Shown here piece by piece: positions 30,168-37,893 of a stretch of DNA of 64,000 nt. The first letter of the stretch is position 1. Every line of letters begins with the position of its first letter. Source of the DNA: Mesorhizobium sp. B4-1-4. GTDB lineage: Bacteria > Pseudomonadota > Alphaproteobacteria > Rhizobiales > Rhizobiaceae. A program made the position numbers and the translations under genes. The notes under the pieces are model-generated. The model worked only from the letters and a program-made list of their open reading frames with translations. It ran no database searches and was not told the origin of the DNA. Where the stretch lies: the NCBI RefSeq assembly GCF_006439395.2, contig NZ_CP083950.1, forward strand, positions 868,001 through 932,000, written 5' to 3'.

Positions 30168-30207
30168 GACTTCGCGCCAGGTAAAGGCAATCATCACGGC
30201 TGTGCGC

Positions 30208-30552
30208 TCAGCCAGCTGACCTATGGCACCTGCGCGCCCGCGCAGCGACAATGGCATCATGTTGCTGCTTCAGCCGTTCGATCCTGGCCGTCTCGCGGTT
30301 AGCGATCGCCGTCTTCACGCGCGAGCCACCCAAAAGCCAGCGTGGGACACTGCTGTTGGCGACCTTGCCGCGCGTGATCGCGGTTTGCGAGATCGCGCTG
30401 GCGGTGCTTCCCAGCGCGCTGTTGAGTTCGGTGCAGCTCATGCTGTCGTATTTCGCTGGGTTGCCGGTCCCGCCGATCGACGAGCAGCCAGTAGCAAGAA
30501 GCACCGCAACCAAAACAGTCGGTGCCGATGCTGCCGTTGAAGCCAAGTTCAT
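30208..30552 (-). CDS. Small hypothetical lipoprotein
   Basis: A 114-residue protein with a signal sequence ending in a lipobox-like LLATGCSS (Cys about residue 23), so probably lipid-anchored. The mature part is hydrophilic, with a central helix-forming region (NRETARIERLKQQHDAIVAARARR) that may be coiled coil. The -3 residue of the lipobox is Ala instead of the more common Leu. It is convergent with the opp operon (40 bp between stops). I do not recognise a named family. Confidence 0.6.
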   Translation of the reverse strand: MNLASTAASAPTVLVAVLLATGCSSIGGTGNPAKYDSMSCTELNSALGSTASAISQTAITRGKVANSSVPRWLLGGSRVKTAIANRETARIERLKQQHDAIVAARARRCHRSAG

Positions 30553-30732
30553 GTCCGCATCCGGCTCGCCGTCTTACCGGCCCCTCATATCCATCGAACT
30601 ACCTAGGGCCGATGCCCATTTCGTCAAAGCCTTGCGCCCCGCCGGGCATGGTCGCCGCCTGCTCCGGTCCGTGATGCGTGAACCGTCGACCCGCCCACGG
30701 CGGCTGGCCAGTGCATCAATCTTTTGAGATTT

Positions 30733-31173
30733 TTATGCCGCCTCGGCGACGAAGCTGTCCAAGGGCGCGCAACCGCCGAGCACGGCCTGGGCGATGTCGG
30801 TCTCGGTTTCATCGACATGCGCCGTCACCAAAACAATCCCCTCGGCTGCGCTCCGATCATCCGGTTTTTTGGCAGTCGGGACGAATGCTCCAAGCAGCGC
30901 GCCAGCGCCACCGCCGCAGAGCGCGCCAATCATTGCAGTTGCAGATAATCCGGCCGGAAGCGAACTGACGCCGTAGACGGCGACAGCACTCAGGCAAGCC
31001 AGCACCCCGGCGACAGCGCCAAGGATGACGGCCGGCGTCCTTAGGATCCCGATCTCGTCGTGGTAGGGGCCGATAATGGCAATGCGTACGCAAGGAATGC
31101 CCGCCGCCACCAGATCGCCGGCGACCCGTGCCGCTTCGGCATGGGAATCAAAAAGCCTGCTGATTGTCCGCAT
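30733..31173 (-). CDS. Hypothetical protein with glycine-rich membrane centre, stress-protein-like
   Basis: A 146-residue protein with three parts. An N-terminal alpha/beta segment (TISRLFDSHAEAARVAGDLVAAGIP) resembles general-stress YflT/17M-type domains. A central hydrophobic Gly/Ala-rich section (about residues 48-100, ILGAVAGVLACLSAVAVYG and IGALCGGGAGALLGAF) looks like two glycine-zipper membrane helices. A C-terminal segment, VLVTAHVDETETDIAQAVL, matches a second ferredoxin-like half. This layout occurs in small stress-related proteins that sense or modify membranes. It is preceded by a small gene on the same strand, 4 bp away. Confidence 0.6.
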   Translation of the reverse strand: MRTISRLFDSHAEAARVAGDLVAAGIPCVRIAIIGPYHDEIGILRTPAVILGAVAGVLACLSAVAVYGVSSLPAGLSATAMIGALCGGGAGALLGAFVPTAKKPDDRSAAEGIVLVTAHVDETETDIAQAVLGGCAPLDSFVAEAA

Positions 31174-31177
31174 GGTC

Positions 31178-31399
31178 TCAGGGCGTTCCCTTGTCGGCCA
31201 GCGTGTCGGTAACGAAAGAAGCCGCGATCAGATCGTCGCCATCGATCCGGCCGTGGCCGTCCTCGATCACGGCTGCGACCTTCTGGAAGGTCCTCATTTC
31301 ACCTTCGGTAATCCGGGCCTCCCGCATCCTGTTTCTGAGCCCGGCCACGCGCATTCCCAAGGCATGGGATCTTGCAGTCTCACGGTTCGACATGTTCAT
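31178..31399 (-). CDS. Small hypothetical protein
   Basis: A hydrophilic 73-residue protein starting MNMSNRETARSHA, rich in Arg and Asp/Glu, with no signal or membrane segment. The reading frame extends upstream to an ATG at 31444, but the 15 extra residues look unconserved, so I use the internal ATG. It probably forms a two-gene unit with the glycine-zipper protein downstream (4 bp gap). No family is recognised, and the coding status rests only on an intact frame and on spacing. Confidence 0.45.
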   Translation of the reverse strand: MNMSNRETARSHALGMRVAGLRNRMREARITEGEMRTFQKVAAVIEDGHGRIDGDDLIAASFVTDTLADKGTP

Positions 31400-31444
31400 C
31401 CAATTCCGCTCTTCTGATCGTGTGATCGTGTCCGCGCCCACCAA

Positions 31445-31808
31445 CGAACTGGGACGGAGTGCAAATGTTCCCGGGGCTGGGCTTCGGTCGGTTGGTAGCA
31501 GGACCTAAGTCTGACCGCAAAACCCTATGGCCCCGTCAGGCGCACCGCCCGGAACAGCCACCGGTTGCCCTCGTTGTCCGCTGCAGAATCGTCGGAGGAA
31601 GCTGACCAGAAAAGTGTTGGCGCGTTGGTTGCTCGCACCGGTCTTCGCAATGGCCATCACCGCCATGGTGATTGGCATAGTCCTCGGCTGACCGTCCAGG
31701 CACAGCTCCGCACCCGAGGGCGACGAAAGCTGGCGAAATGCGACAGAAGCGCTGCCATTGCCGCTTGCAGGAATGAAGTGTGGCGGCTATAAGCCCGCGG
31801 TCTGGTCA
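31445..31808. other. Intergenic region before tRNA-Pro, with one possible micro-ORF
   Basis: This 364-bp stretch has no convincing normal-size gene. A GTG at 31614 opens a 25-codon frame on the plus strand ending at 31691 and encoding VLARWLLAPVFAMAITAMVI followed by GIVLG, a single hydrophobic helix. GGAGGA lies at 31594-31599, 14 bp upstream, which is long for a ribosome binding site. The rest shows no clear feature to me apart from whatever promoter serves the tRNA. Confidence 0.35.
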
Positions 31809-31885
31809 CGGAGTGTAGCGCAGTCTGGTAGCGCACCTCGTTCGGGACGAGGGGGTCGCAGGTTCAAATCCTGCCACTCCGACCA
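31809..31885 (+). tRNA. tRNA-Pro (CGG anticodon)
   Basis: A 77-base tRNA. The acceptor stem CGGAGTG pairs with CACTCCG; the discriminator is A and CCA is encoded. The D-arm AGCGCAGTCTGGTAGCGC, the anticodon stem CCTCG/CGAGG with loop TTCGGGA (anticodon CGG), and the T-arm with GGTTCAAATCC are all regular. The 3' end of a tRNA gene is a common integration site, and the DNA to the right looks like accessory sequence. Confidence 0.96.
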
Positions 31886-32872
31886 GAAAGAACAAGCACT
31901 TAGGCATCCCGAGACTGCCTACCCCATAGATACCCTCACAGAAAAAACGGAAAGGCATCTAGGCCGCTTGATGCAGCCTGGCAAGCGCACAATTGTTGAA
32001 GTGGCTTGCTAGCCTATAGGTGGGCTTCTTCGGAACCTCCATTAAGCCACATCAACGGCAGACGGTGCCTGCTTCTTCAGCGCCGCTACGGCTGCGAGAA
32101 CGTTTATTCCGATTTCGCTAAATGATGATGTATAGGCGCATGCCAACCATGACTATGAGGTGATCGTCCAAGAAATCCAATCCTGGCGAAGCGCTGAGTA
32201 TCGGAGAAGCCTCAAAGGCAATTGGCACATACTTTAGTCGTCGACGGGCCCCGCGCCGCCCCATCGCTCCGCTTCCGCCCCGGGTGAAACTGTAGCCCGC
32301 CAATCCGCTTATGATGCGGTGGGCGGCTCTGCGCCCCTTGCCTATAGGCGCGGGGTAGAGTTGGAGCGGAGGTGCCGTGGGCGTTGCTACGACACATCAT
32401 CGATCTCGATCGACTTAGAAAATCGTCTTCGATGGGAGCTACACCGGCAAGCTCGCTGATCTCAAACGTGCGGACGGCTCTCAGCATCACCGGCATAGGA
32501 GCCAAAATCTGACGGCCTCCTTCCGAGCTGCTCTCCTGCAACACTAAGGTATCGCCAACACCATCGTGCAATAGATTTGATGAAGCGACCGGCTGATGTT
32601 TGTGGCCAAGCATGTAGTGAACGCGGAAGGGTGTTCAGGTCAATCAAGGCCGGAAAGCCGCTCTCGACCTGAGCGACCGCCTCACTTCCGGAGCGCATCG
32701 CGGCCGGCCACAGCCCGACAGGATCAGGCTTTGCGGGGCAGTGGGCTAGCTATGAACTTCGATCGAACTATTGGCGAGATTGCGGAATCCAAATCAACTC
32801 AACCGATGCCGCCGCAGGGCGCCGGATAAGCCAATTCATCAGCAGAATGAACCAAACGCTAGGAGGATACTT
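31886..32872. other. About 1 kb without a convincing gene, right of tRNA-Pro
   Basis: Short frames occur on both strands, but none shows a recognisable family, a good ribosome binding site and sensible composition together. On the minus strand near 32613-32560 a stretch reads YMLGHKHQPVASSNLLH, faintly like the C-terminal LGHxxxxTTxxYxH box of tyrosine recombinases but without the catalytic Tyr. If real, it is a decayed remnant. AGGAGG at 32861-32866 belongs to the next gene. Confidence 0.4.
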
Positions 32873-33590
32873 ATGAGCACGTCCGCAACACCGATGACTT
32901 CGTCCGCCAGCGTCTACGTTACCTCCGCGTTCTGGGAGCGCATGTGGCGCACGAGCGGCATTCAGTCCGTCGGCCTCTTCATCATCGCTTATGCGATCTA
33001 TGGGCACCAGCCGCAGGTCGCCGCGTCGACCGATACACTCGTCTCATTCTACGATGGGGATCGCACATGGATCCTGATCGCTGCGATCTTCTCGGGCTTG
33101 GCCGTACTCAATCTTCTATGGTTCGCGGCAGCGTTGAGGAATACCTTGGCGGATGCGGGACAAGATGGCTGGGGCGCAGCAGCAACCGCCGCCAGCGCAA
33201 ACGCTCGGAGCACTGTTGCTGCTCCAGGTAACGGTGGGTGCATCACTCGCTTACTCGATCGCCGGTTCGCCAGATCGAGCACTCGTATCCGGACTGAACG
33301 GATTCTCTTGGGCTCTCGGCGTGCTGACTTCATTCCCACGCGCGATGTTGATCATGTCTGGTGCGTTCGGCCTTTGGCGGGCCAGGCTGATTTCCAATGC
33401 GCTCTTTGCAACCGGTGTAGCAGCTGTCGTGCTCGGGTTACTGGGCGGCACCACCTGGTTGAGCGACGGAATCTGGGCTCCCGACGGCGCATATTCGCGG
33501 TACGTTTCTCCCATCCTCCTTTTCGCATGGGTTCTTGTCGTGAGCCGGGTTCTCTTGAGCCGAGCACCCGCGACGCGTGTCGGGTGGTAA
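32873..33590 (+). pseudogene. Integral membrane protein gene with a frameshift
   Basis: The ATG at 32873 has a perfect AGGAGG 6 bp upstream. The first frame encodes about 108 residues (MSTSATPMTSSASVYVTSAF, then two hydrophobic segments: SVGLFIIAYAIYG and WILIAAIFSGLAVLNLLWFAAAL). The next frame (third base phase) continues with LGALLLLQVTVGASLAYSIAG, SWALGVLTSFPRAMLIMSGAFGL, a further hydrophobic segment, VAAVVLGLLGGTTWL, and a last helix ending at 33590. Together they make a plausible ~238-residue, six-helix membrane protein. The switch lies at about 33195-33215 and needs one inserted or two deleted bases. I cannot tell true mutation from sequence error. No function is assigned. Confidence 0.7.
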
Positions 33591-33719
33591 TCAGGATTCA
33601 GCCACACTCGGGTATCAGTCAGCTCGGTGCAGTGGGATCGGGCGCTACGATCCCGAACATTTTCTTCGCCCCCTATTACCTGGACGACCGAAAGCGACGA
33701 ATCTCAATCGCGCGTGTCG

Positions 33720-34004
33720 ATGACCGCCTCCACGTTCGACGACCTTTGCACATGCGCCCACGAATGCATGCCCGCTCTCGGGTGGGTCACTTGGCCGGGG
33801 CTGGCGATCATGTGCCAGTGCCACGGGTCCCGGTTTGACATCACGACTGGAGCCGTCATCCACGGCCCGGCGACCAGGCCGCTAAATGTTTATGACGTGC
33901 GGGAAGTCGAAGGCGGCATTCAAATTCACCAGTCAATGAGGATCGTCGCCACAAGACCAGCACGACCGCTGTTGCGGTCGAACAATGAGCCGATTTTTCT
34001 TTGA
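33720..34004 (+). pseudogene. Rieske-type [2Fe-2S] ferredoxin, probably degraded by indels
   Basis: The 94-codon frame from ATG 33720 retains both cluster motifs, C-A-H and C-Q-C-H, followed by GSRFDITTGAVIHGPATRPL, the hallmark of small Rieske ferredoxins that pass electrons to oxygenases. The N-terminal beta strands are missing from this frame; they appear upstream in another frame (RRISIARVDDRLH, ending near 33733). Between the two motifs the expected CPLSGGSL is encoded in yet another frame (33769-33792). So at least three indels seem to have occurred. The usual length is ~105 residues. It may still be expressed as a shortened protein, but function is doubtful. Confidence 0.6.
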
Positions 34005-34020
34005 ACCTGAGGTAAGCCAG

Positions 34021-34956
34021 ATGACGAAACATACACATGACACTCCGATCCTCGTGACCGGAGCAGCCGGCGCTGTTGGCGGCATCGGCCGCAACCTCAC
34101 CGAACTCCTGCTCGCGAGAAGGCACAAGGTGCGCGCCTTGGTTCGGCGTGAGGACAAGCGCGCCGAAGCGCTTCGGCGGCTTGGCGCCGAGGTCGTACAA
34201 GGCGATCTGACGGACCTTGCCTCGATGCACCGCGCCATCGAAGGTTGCCAGCGCATCTATTTTGGAATGTCTACCTCGGCGGCGTACCTGGAAGCCACGG
34301 TCAACACCGCCGCAGTGGCGCGCCACCACGGCGTCGAGGCCTTTGTGAACATGTCACAAATGACGGTCTCGCAGATGGGCATCAACGAGACCACTGACAG
34401 CCCGCAGCACAAGCTGCACTGGCTGTCGGAGCAGGCCCTGTCCTGGTCTGGGCTGCCGGTCGTCACCGTACGGCCGACGGTCTTCCTCGAGGGCTTCTTT
34501 CTTCAACTCGTTGCCCCCGGCGTGAAAGCCTCCGACGCGTTGGCGCTGCCCCTGGGGAGCGGCAAGACCTCACCGATTTCAGCAGTCGACGTAGCGCGTG
34601 CGGTCGCGGCGATCCTCGACGAACCCGCACCGCATATCGGACAGATCTATGATCTGACAGGGTCGGAATCGGCCGATCTGGACCACTATGCGCGCGTGTT
34701 CTCCGAAGCGCTCGGCAGGCCGATCGCATATCGGGACGTCCCACTCCCGGCGTGGAGCGAGGGCCTTCGGCAGGCGAAGTATCCAGAGCACGTAGTCCGC
34801 CATCTCTCCGCCATGGCCGAGTTGACCAAGCAGGGGCGTTATGACCGCATGACGGACACTCTGCGCAAACTCACCGGCGAAGCACCGACGAATATGCGTG
34901 ACTTCGTGACGCTCCACGCCCCTGAGTTCAAGCAGCGCGAACCGGAGCATTCGTAG
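34021..34956 (+). CDS. NmrA-like NAD(P)-binding protein / atypical short-chain reductase
   Basis: A 311-residue Rossmann-fold protein. The N-terminal VTGAAGAVGGIGRNLTELLLARRH is a nucleotide-binding GxxGxxG variant, followed by RALVRREDKR (NADP-type basic residues) and GDLTDLASMHRAIEGC. NMSQMTVSQMG replaces the catalytic YxxxK region of classical SDRs, and the region is as in NmrA/NAD(P)H-azoreductase-like proteins. It may be a redox sensor or a quinone/nucleotide-sugar reductase. GAGG lies 9 bp before the ATG. It stands 16 bp after the Rieske frame, so the two were probably co-transcribed. Confidence 0.8.
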   Translation: MTKHTHDTPILVTGAAGAVGGIGRNLTELLLARRHKVRALVRREDKRAEALRRLGAEVVQGDLTDLASMHRAIEGCQRIYFGMSTSAAYLEATVNTAAVARHHGVEAFVNMSQMTVSQMGINETTDSPQHKLHWLSEQALSWSGLPVVTVRPTVFLEGFFLQLVAPGVKASDALALPLGSGKTSPISAVDVARAVAAILDEPAPHIGQIYDLTGSESADLDHYARVFSEALGRPIAYRDVPLPAWSEGLRQAKYPEHVVRHLSAMAELTKQGRYDRMTDTLRKLTGEAPTNMRDFVTLHAPEFKQREPEHS

Positions 34957-35093
34957 GCGTTGGCTATCATTTCCCAGCGCAAGAATCGGCCGGACACGCA
35001 AATTACTCGCCTGAGCGACGTCAGACATGAAGACGAAACAGGATAACCCGATCCTCGTGAAATTCGTCCACACCGCCTGGACAAAGGAACATC

Positions 35094-36002
35094 ATGGTTG
35101 AGCAGCGTGACATTAGATTTCCGGTAGAAGGCGCGGACTTCCTACGTGGCTGGCTCTTCTTGCCGCCAAAGGGAGCGGGGCCATTGCCCGCGATCTCCAT
35201 GGCTCACGGCTATGCGGGGATCAAGGAGCATGGGCTTGCGCGGTTCGCCCAGGCCTTCGCAGAGGCAGGCTTCGTCGTACTTGTCCATGACCACCGTAAT
35301 TTCGGGGCGAGCGATGGTGCCATTCGTCACGACATCGATCCCTGGCGCCAGATTGCCGACTGGCGGCGCGCGATCTCTTTTCTGGAATCCTTGCCGGAAG
35401 TCGATGCGGCGAGGATCGGGATTTGGGGCACCAGCTACGCCGGTGGCCATGTGCTGGTGCTAGGAGCGACCGACCGGCGCGTTCGGGCTATTGTCTCCCA
35501 GGTGCCAACCATCAGCGGCTATGAACAAGGGCTGCGCCGTGTAGCGCCAGATATGGTTGCCGCGTTGGAGCGCCTGTTTGACGAAGACGAGCGTGCACAG
35601 CTTCGCGGCGAGCAGCCGCGGCGCCAGCAAGTGGTCAATGCAGACCCGTCGATTCCGGCATCCTATCGGGCCGGCGACGCGATCGCATTCTATCTCCAGC
35701 CGTTGCCGCCGGGCGCCTGGGAGAACGAGGTCACCGTCAGATCAGGCCGCCTCGCGAGAATGTACGAACCCGGGCATTGGATCGCCTGCGTCTCGCCGAC
35801 ACCATTACTGATGATAGTCGCTCTGGCTGACAACATTACCCTGACAGACATTCAGTTGCGTGCCTATGAGCACGCGCTGGAGCCCAAGAAGCTCGTGACC
35901 GTTCAAGGTGGGCACTTTGATCCTTACCTGGAGCAGTTCCCAAATGCCTGCGCCGCCGCCCTAGCGTGGTTCAGTCAGCATCTGGCCCCTGCCAAATCAT
36001 GA
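35094..36002 (+). CDS. Alpha/beta hydrolase (YcjY/X-Pro-peptidase-like)
   Basis: A 302-residue cytoplasmic alpha/beta hydrolase. The nucleophile elbow is GTSYAGG (about residue 119), the oxyanion-side motif DHRNFGASDG lies near 79, and the catalytic His is probably in VQGGHFDPY near the C-terminus; an Asp in VALADNIT is the likely third member. An inserted helical cap spans about residues 150-215. The family includes the proteins called polyketide-type dienelactone hydrolase-like or YcjY. Neighbours are an NmrA-like protein upstream and an MBL-fold hydrolase downstream, suggesting a small catabolic set. The substrate is unknown. Confidence 0.82.
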   Translation: MVEQRDIRFPVEGADFLRGWLFLPPKGAGPLPAISMAHGYAGIKEHGLARFAQAFAEAGFVVLVHDHRNFGASDGAIRHDIDPWRQIADWRRAISFLESLPEVDAARIGIWGTSYAGGHVLVLGATDRRVRAIVSQVPTISGYEQGLRRVAPDMVAALERLFDEDERAQLRGEQPRRQQVVNADPSIPASYRAGDAIAFYLQPLPPGAWENEVTVRSGRLARMYEPGHWIACVSPTPLLMIVALADNITLTDIQLRAYEHALEPKKLVTVQGGHFDPYLEQFPNACAAALAWFSQHLAPAKS

Positions 36003-36035
36003 ATAGTGCCGCCTCTAAACTGAAAGGGCAAACCA

Positions 36036-36884
36036 GTGTCGAAACCTCTCCAATGGAAGCTGTTCATTCAGAAGCGCGCGAGCGCAACCCAAGGTGTCCC
36101 GCCCGGCAAGGATAACCTCAAGTGGGTGGCTAATACGACCACGTTGATCTTTGGCGAGCGAGAGGCCTTGCTGGTCGATACGTTTCTGTCCGATGCCCAG
36201 ACGGCTGAGTTGGCCGACTCGATCAACGCCATTGGCAGGCACTTATCTGCCATTTACATCACTCATGCTCATCCAGATCATTTCTTCGGTCTGAAACTTC
36301 TACGCGATCGGTTTCCGGAGGCGCGGGCAATCGCGTTGCCGCAAGTGGTGGAAACTATGCACAAGACGCTCACAGCCGACTCAGTCGAAAACTGGCGGAC
36401 CCGATTCCCGGGACAGGTCCCCGCCAGCCTTGTGGCCGCCGAGCCACTCGAAGGTGGCACTTTCACCCTCGAAGGGAACGAGATCATCGCGGTCGACATA
36501 GGGCACACGGATACTGATCACACGACTTGCCTTTATGTGCCATCGATCAGCCTTGTGGTCGCCGGTGACGCTATATACAACGAAACGCATCCCTATCTAG
36601 TCGAGTCCGACGGACAAGGCCTTGCTGATTGGCTCGCAGCCATCGACAAGGTCGAATCGCTGAATCCGCAGGCTGTCGTCGTCGGCCACGGTCCACTCGA
36701 TCCAGATAGCTCGCCGCGGCACATTCAACAAACGCGCCGCTATATCCAAGACTTCATTCGGCTTGACGACGAGACTGCAACGGCACGCGAACTCTACGAC
36801 CGCATGCTCGCGCTGTACCCGGACCGCATCAATCCAGGATCACTTTGGGGGAGCGCCAACGCGGCCAAACCCCGGAGCAATTGA
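36036..36884 (+). CDS. MBL-fold metallo-hydrolase
   Basis: A 282-residue metallo-beta-lactamase-fold enzyme. The zinc motif THAHPDHFFG (HxHxDH) is at about residue 76, with further ligands in VDIGHTDTDHTT (His), VAGDAIYN (Asp) and VVVGHGP (His). The substrate may be an ester, lactone or thioester; the sequence does not decide. The GTG start with GAAAGGG ~8 bp upstream is used. It follows the alpha/beta hydrolase by 33 bp on the same strand and is probably in the same operon. Confidence 0.85.
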   Translation: MSKPLQWKLFIQKRASATQGVPPGKDNLKWVANTTTLIFGEREALLVDTFLSDAQTAELADSINAIGRHLSAIYITHAHPDHFFGLKLLRDRFPEARAIALPQVVETMHKTLTADSVENWRTRFPGQVPASLVAAEPLEGGTFTLEGNEIIAVDIGHTDTDHTTCLYVPSISLVVAGDAIYNETHPYLVESDGQGLADWLAAIDKVESLNPQAVVVGHGPLDPDSSPRHIQQTRRYIQDFIRLDDETATARELYDRMLALYPDRINPGSLWGSANAAKPRSN

Positions 36885-37070
36885 AGGGCAATGAAAAACC
36901 GTTGCTTGGTTTCGTTCTCAACACCATCGACAAACATGTCGAAGGGCTTTTGAAAACCCGGTCAGGGCCATTGAGGCTCGACACGGCTACGCATGCGGCG
37001 CGAACAACTCCGAGAGCCGGCCGCCGCACAGCATCAGCTCCGGCGACCGATTTTATCCCAGGAGGCGGCT

Positions 37071-37520
37071 ATGAACTTTGAATTTGAGTTTACGCTCTCT
37101 GTCCCGCTTAACGCTCCGATAGACATTGGTCCTGGTCCGTTCGGAATGCGAAGATACTTCGAGATCAGTGACGGCACCATTGTGGGCAAGAAGCTAAATG
37201 GGAAGATTTTACCTGGCGGTGGAGATTGGGCTCTAATTGGCCCAGACGGGTTCTTCCGTCTCGACGTGCGCACTCAGTTGGTCACCAACGACGGCGCTTT
37301 CATCTATTTGTATTACCCCGGTTTGATCGAACTTAACGAGACGGTCACTCGGGCACTGGCGACAGGCGGCAGTACCGAATACGGCGACCATTATCTGCGA
37401 AGCACACCGCGATTTGAAACGGGCGATCCGCGATACGCGTGGCTCAATCAGAGCCTTTTCGTAGCAGAGGGGCGGTTGAGTGCTGGTGCCCTTGAGTACA
37501 AGATCTATCGCGTGGCCTAG
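37071..37520 (+). CDS. DUF3237 family protein
   Basis: A 149-residue beta-rich protein that fits DUF3237, a family of unknown function often found next to catabolic enzymes. Typical blocks are EFTLSVPLNAPIDIGPGPFG, LPGGGDWALIGPDG, LDVRTQLVTNDGAFIYLYYPG and a C-terminal FVAEGRLSAGALEYKIYRV. The ATG is preceded by AGGAGG at 6 bp, a strong start; upstream in-frame ATGs lack one. It stands 186 bp after the MBL-fold gene and may be the last member of this accessory cluster. No catalytic role can be given. Confidence 0.78.
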   Translation: MNFEFEFTLSVPLNAPIDIGPGPFGMRRYFEISDGTIVGKKLNGKILPGGGDWALIGPDGFFRLDVRTQLVTNDGAFIYLYYPGLIELNETVTRALATGGSTEYGDHYLRSTPRFETGDPRYAWLNQSLFVAEGRLSAGALEYKIYRVA

Positions 37521-37893
37521 TTTGTGGTGCATCTCGCCAATGTCTGCCGTGATCCCCCGGTCCGGGGCTGCTGTCGAATATGCCTTGTAGTAGCGCCGCT
37601 TTGAGTAAAAGCTTACGCTACGCCGATCGCACTCGCTGGCAACGTGAACTGAAAGATCACACCTTGGGGCTCTGCGGTAACTAGGCCGAACTGCAAGCCG
37701 CGATTCTTCGAGTGGGACCTCCAGCTTCGACCGCAAAGGTGGCGCCCACCTTATTTCCTTGGTGAAAACAAGGGCTAAGAGGTCTTGCTTCGCCGCTAAC
37801 ATCGGCTGGCCTGCTGTTCTTCATCACCTGCGCGGCATGCCACCCAAAGTCGCCTCGGCTTTTGCGAGAAGGACAAAGGCGGCGTAGCACCGC
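37521..37893. other. Intergenic region between the accessory block and the bet operon
   Basis: This 373-bp gap separates DUF3237 (rightward) and betB (leftward, end). I see no supported gene in it; short frames on both strands look like chance. It may hold terminators for both converging units and the right boundary of the accessory segment, but I could not identify an attachment-site repeat of the tRNA-Pro 3' end. Confidence 0.4.

Noticed and set aside
32212..32698. 133- and 78-codon minus-strand frames right of tRNA-Pro
   Set aside because: No convincing family; at most a decayed integrase tail, reported only as a weak finding.
36845..37081. 78-codon frame between the MBL and DUF3237 genes
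   Set aside because: It overlaps the MBL gene end, has no ribosome binding site, and looks like chance.
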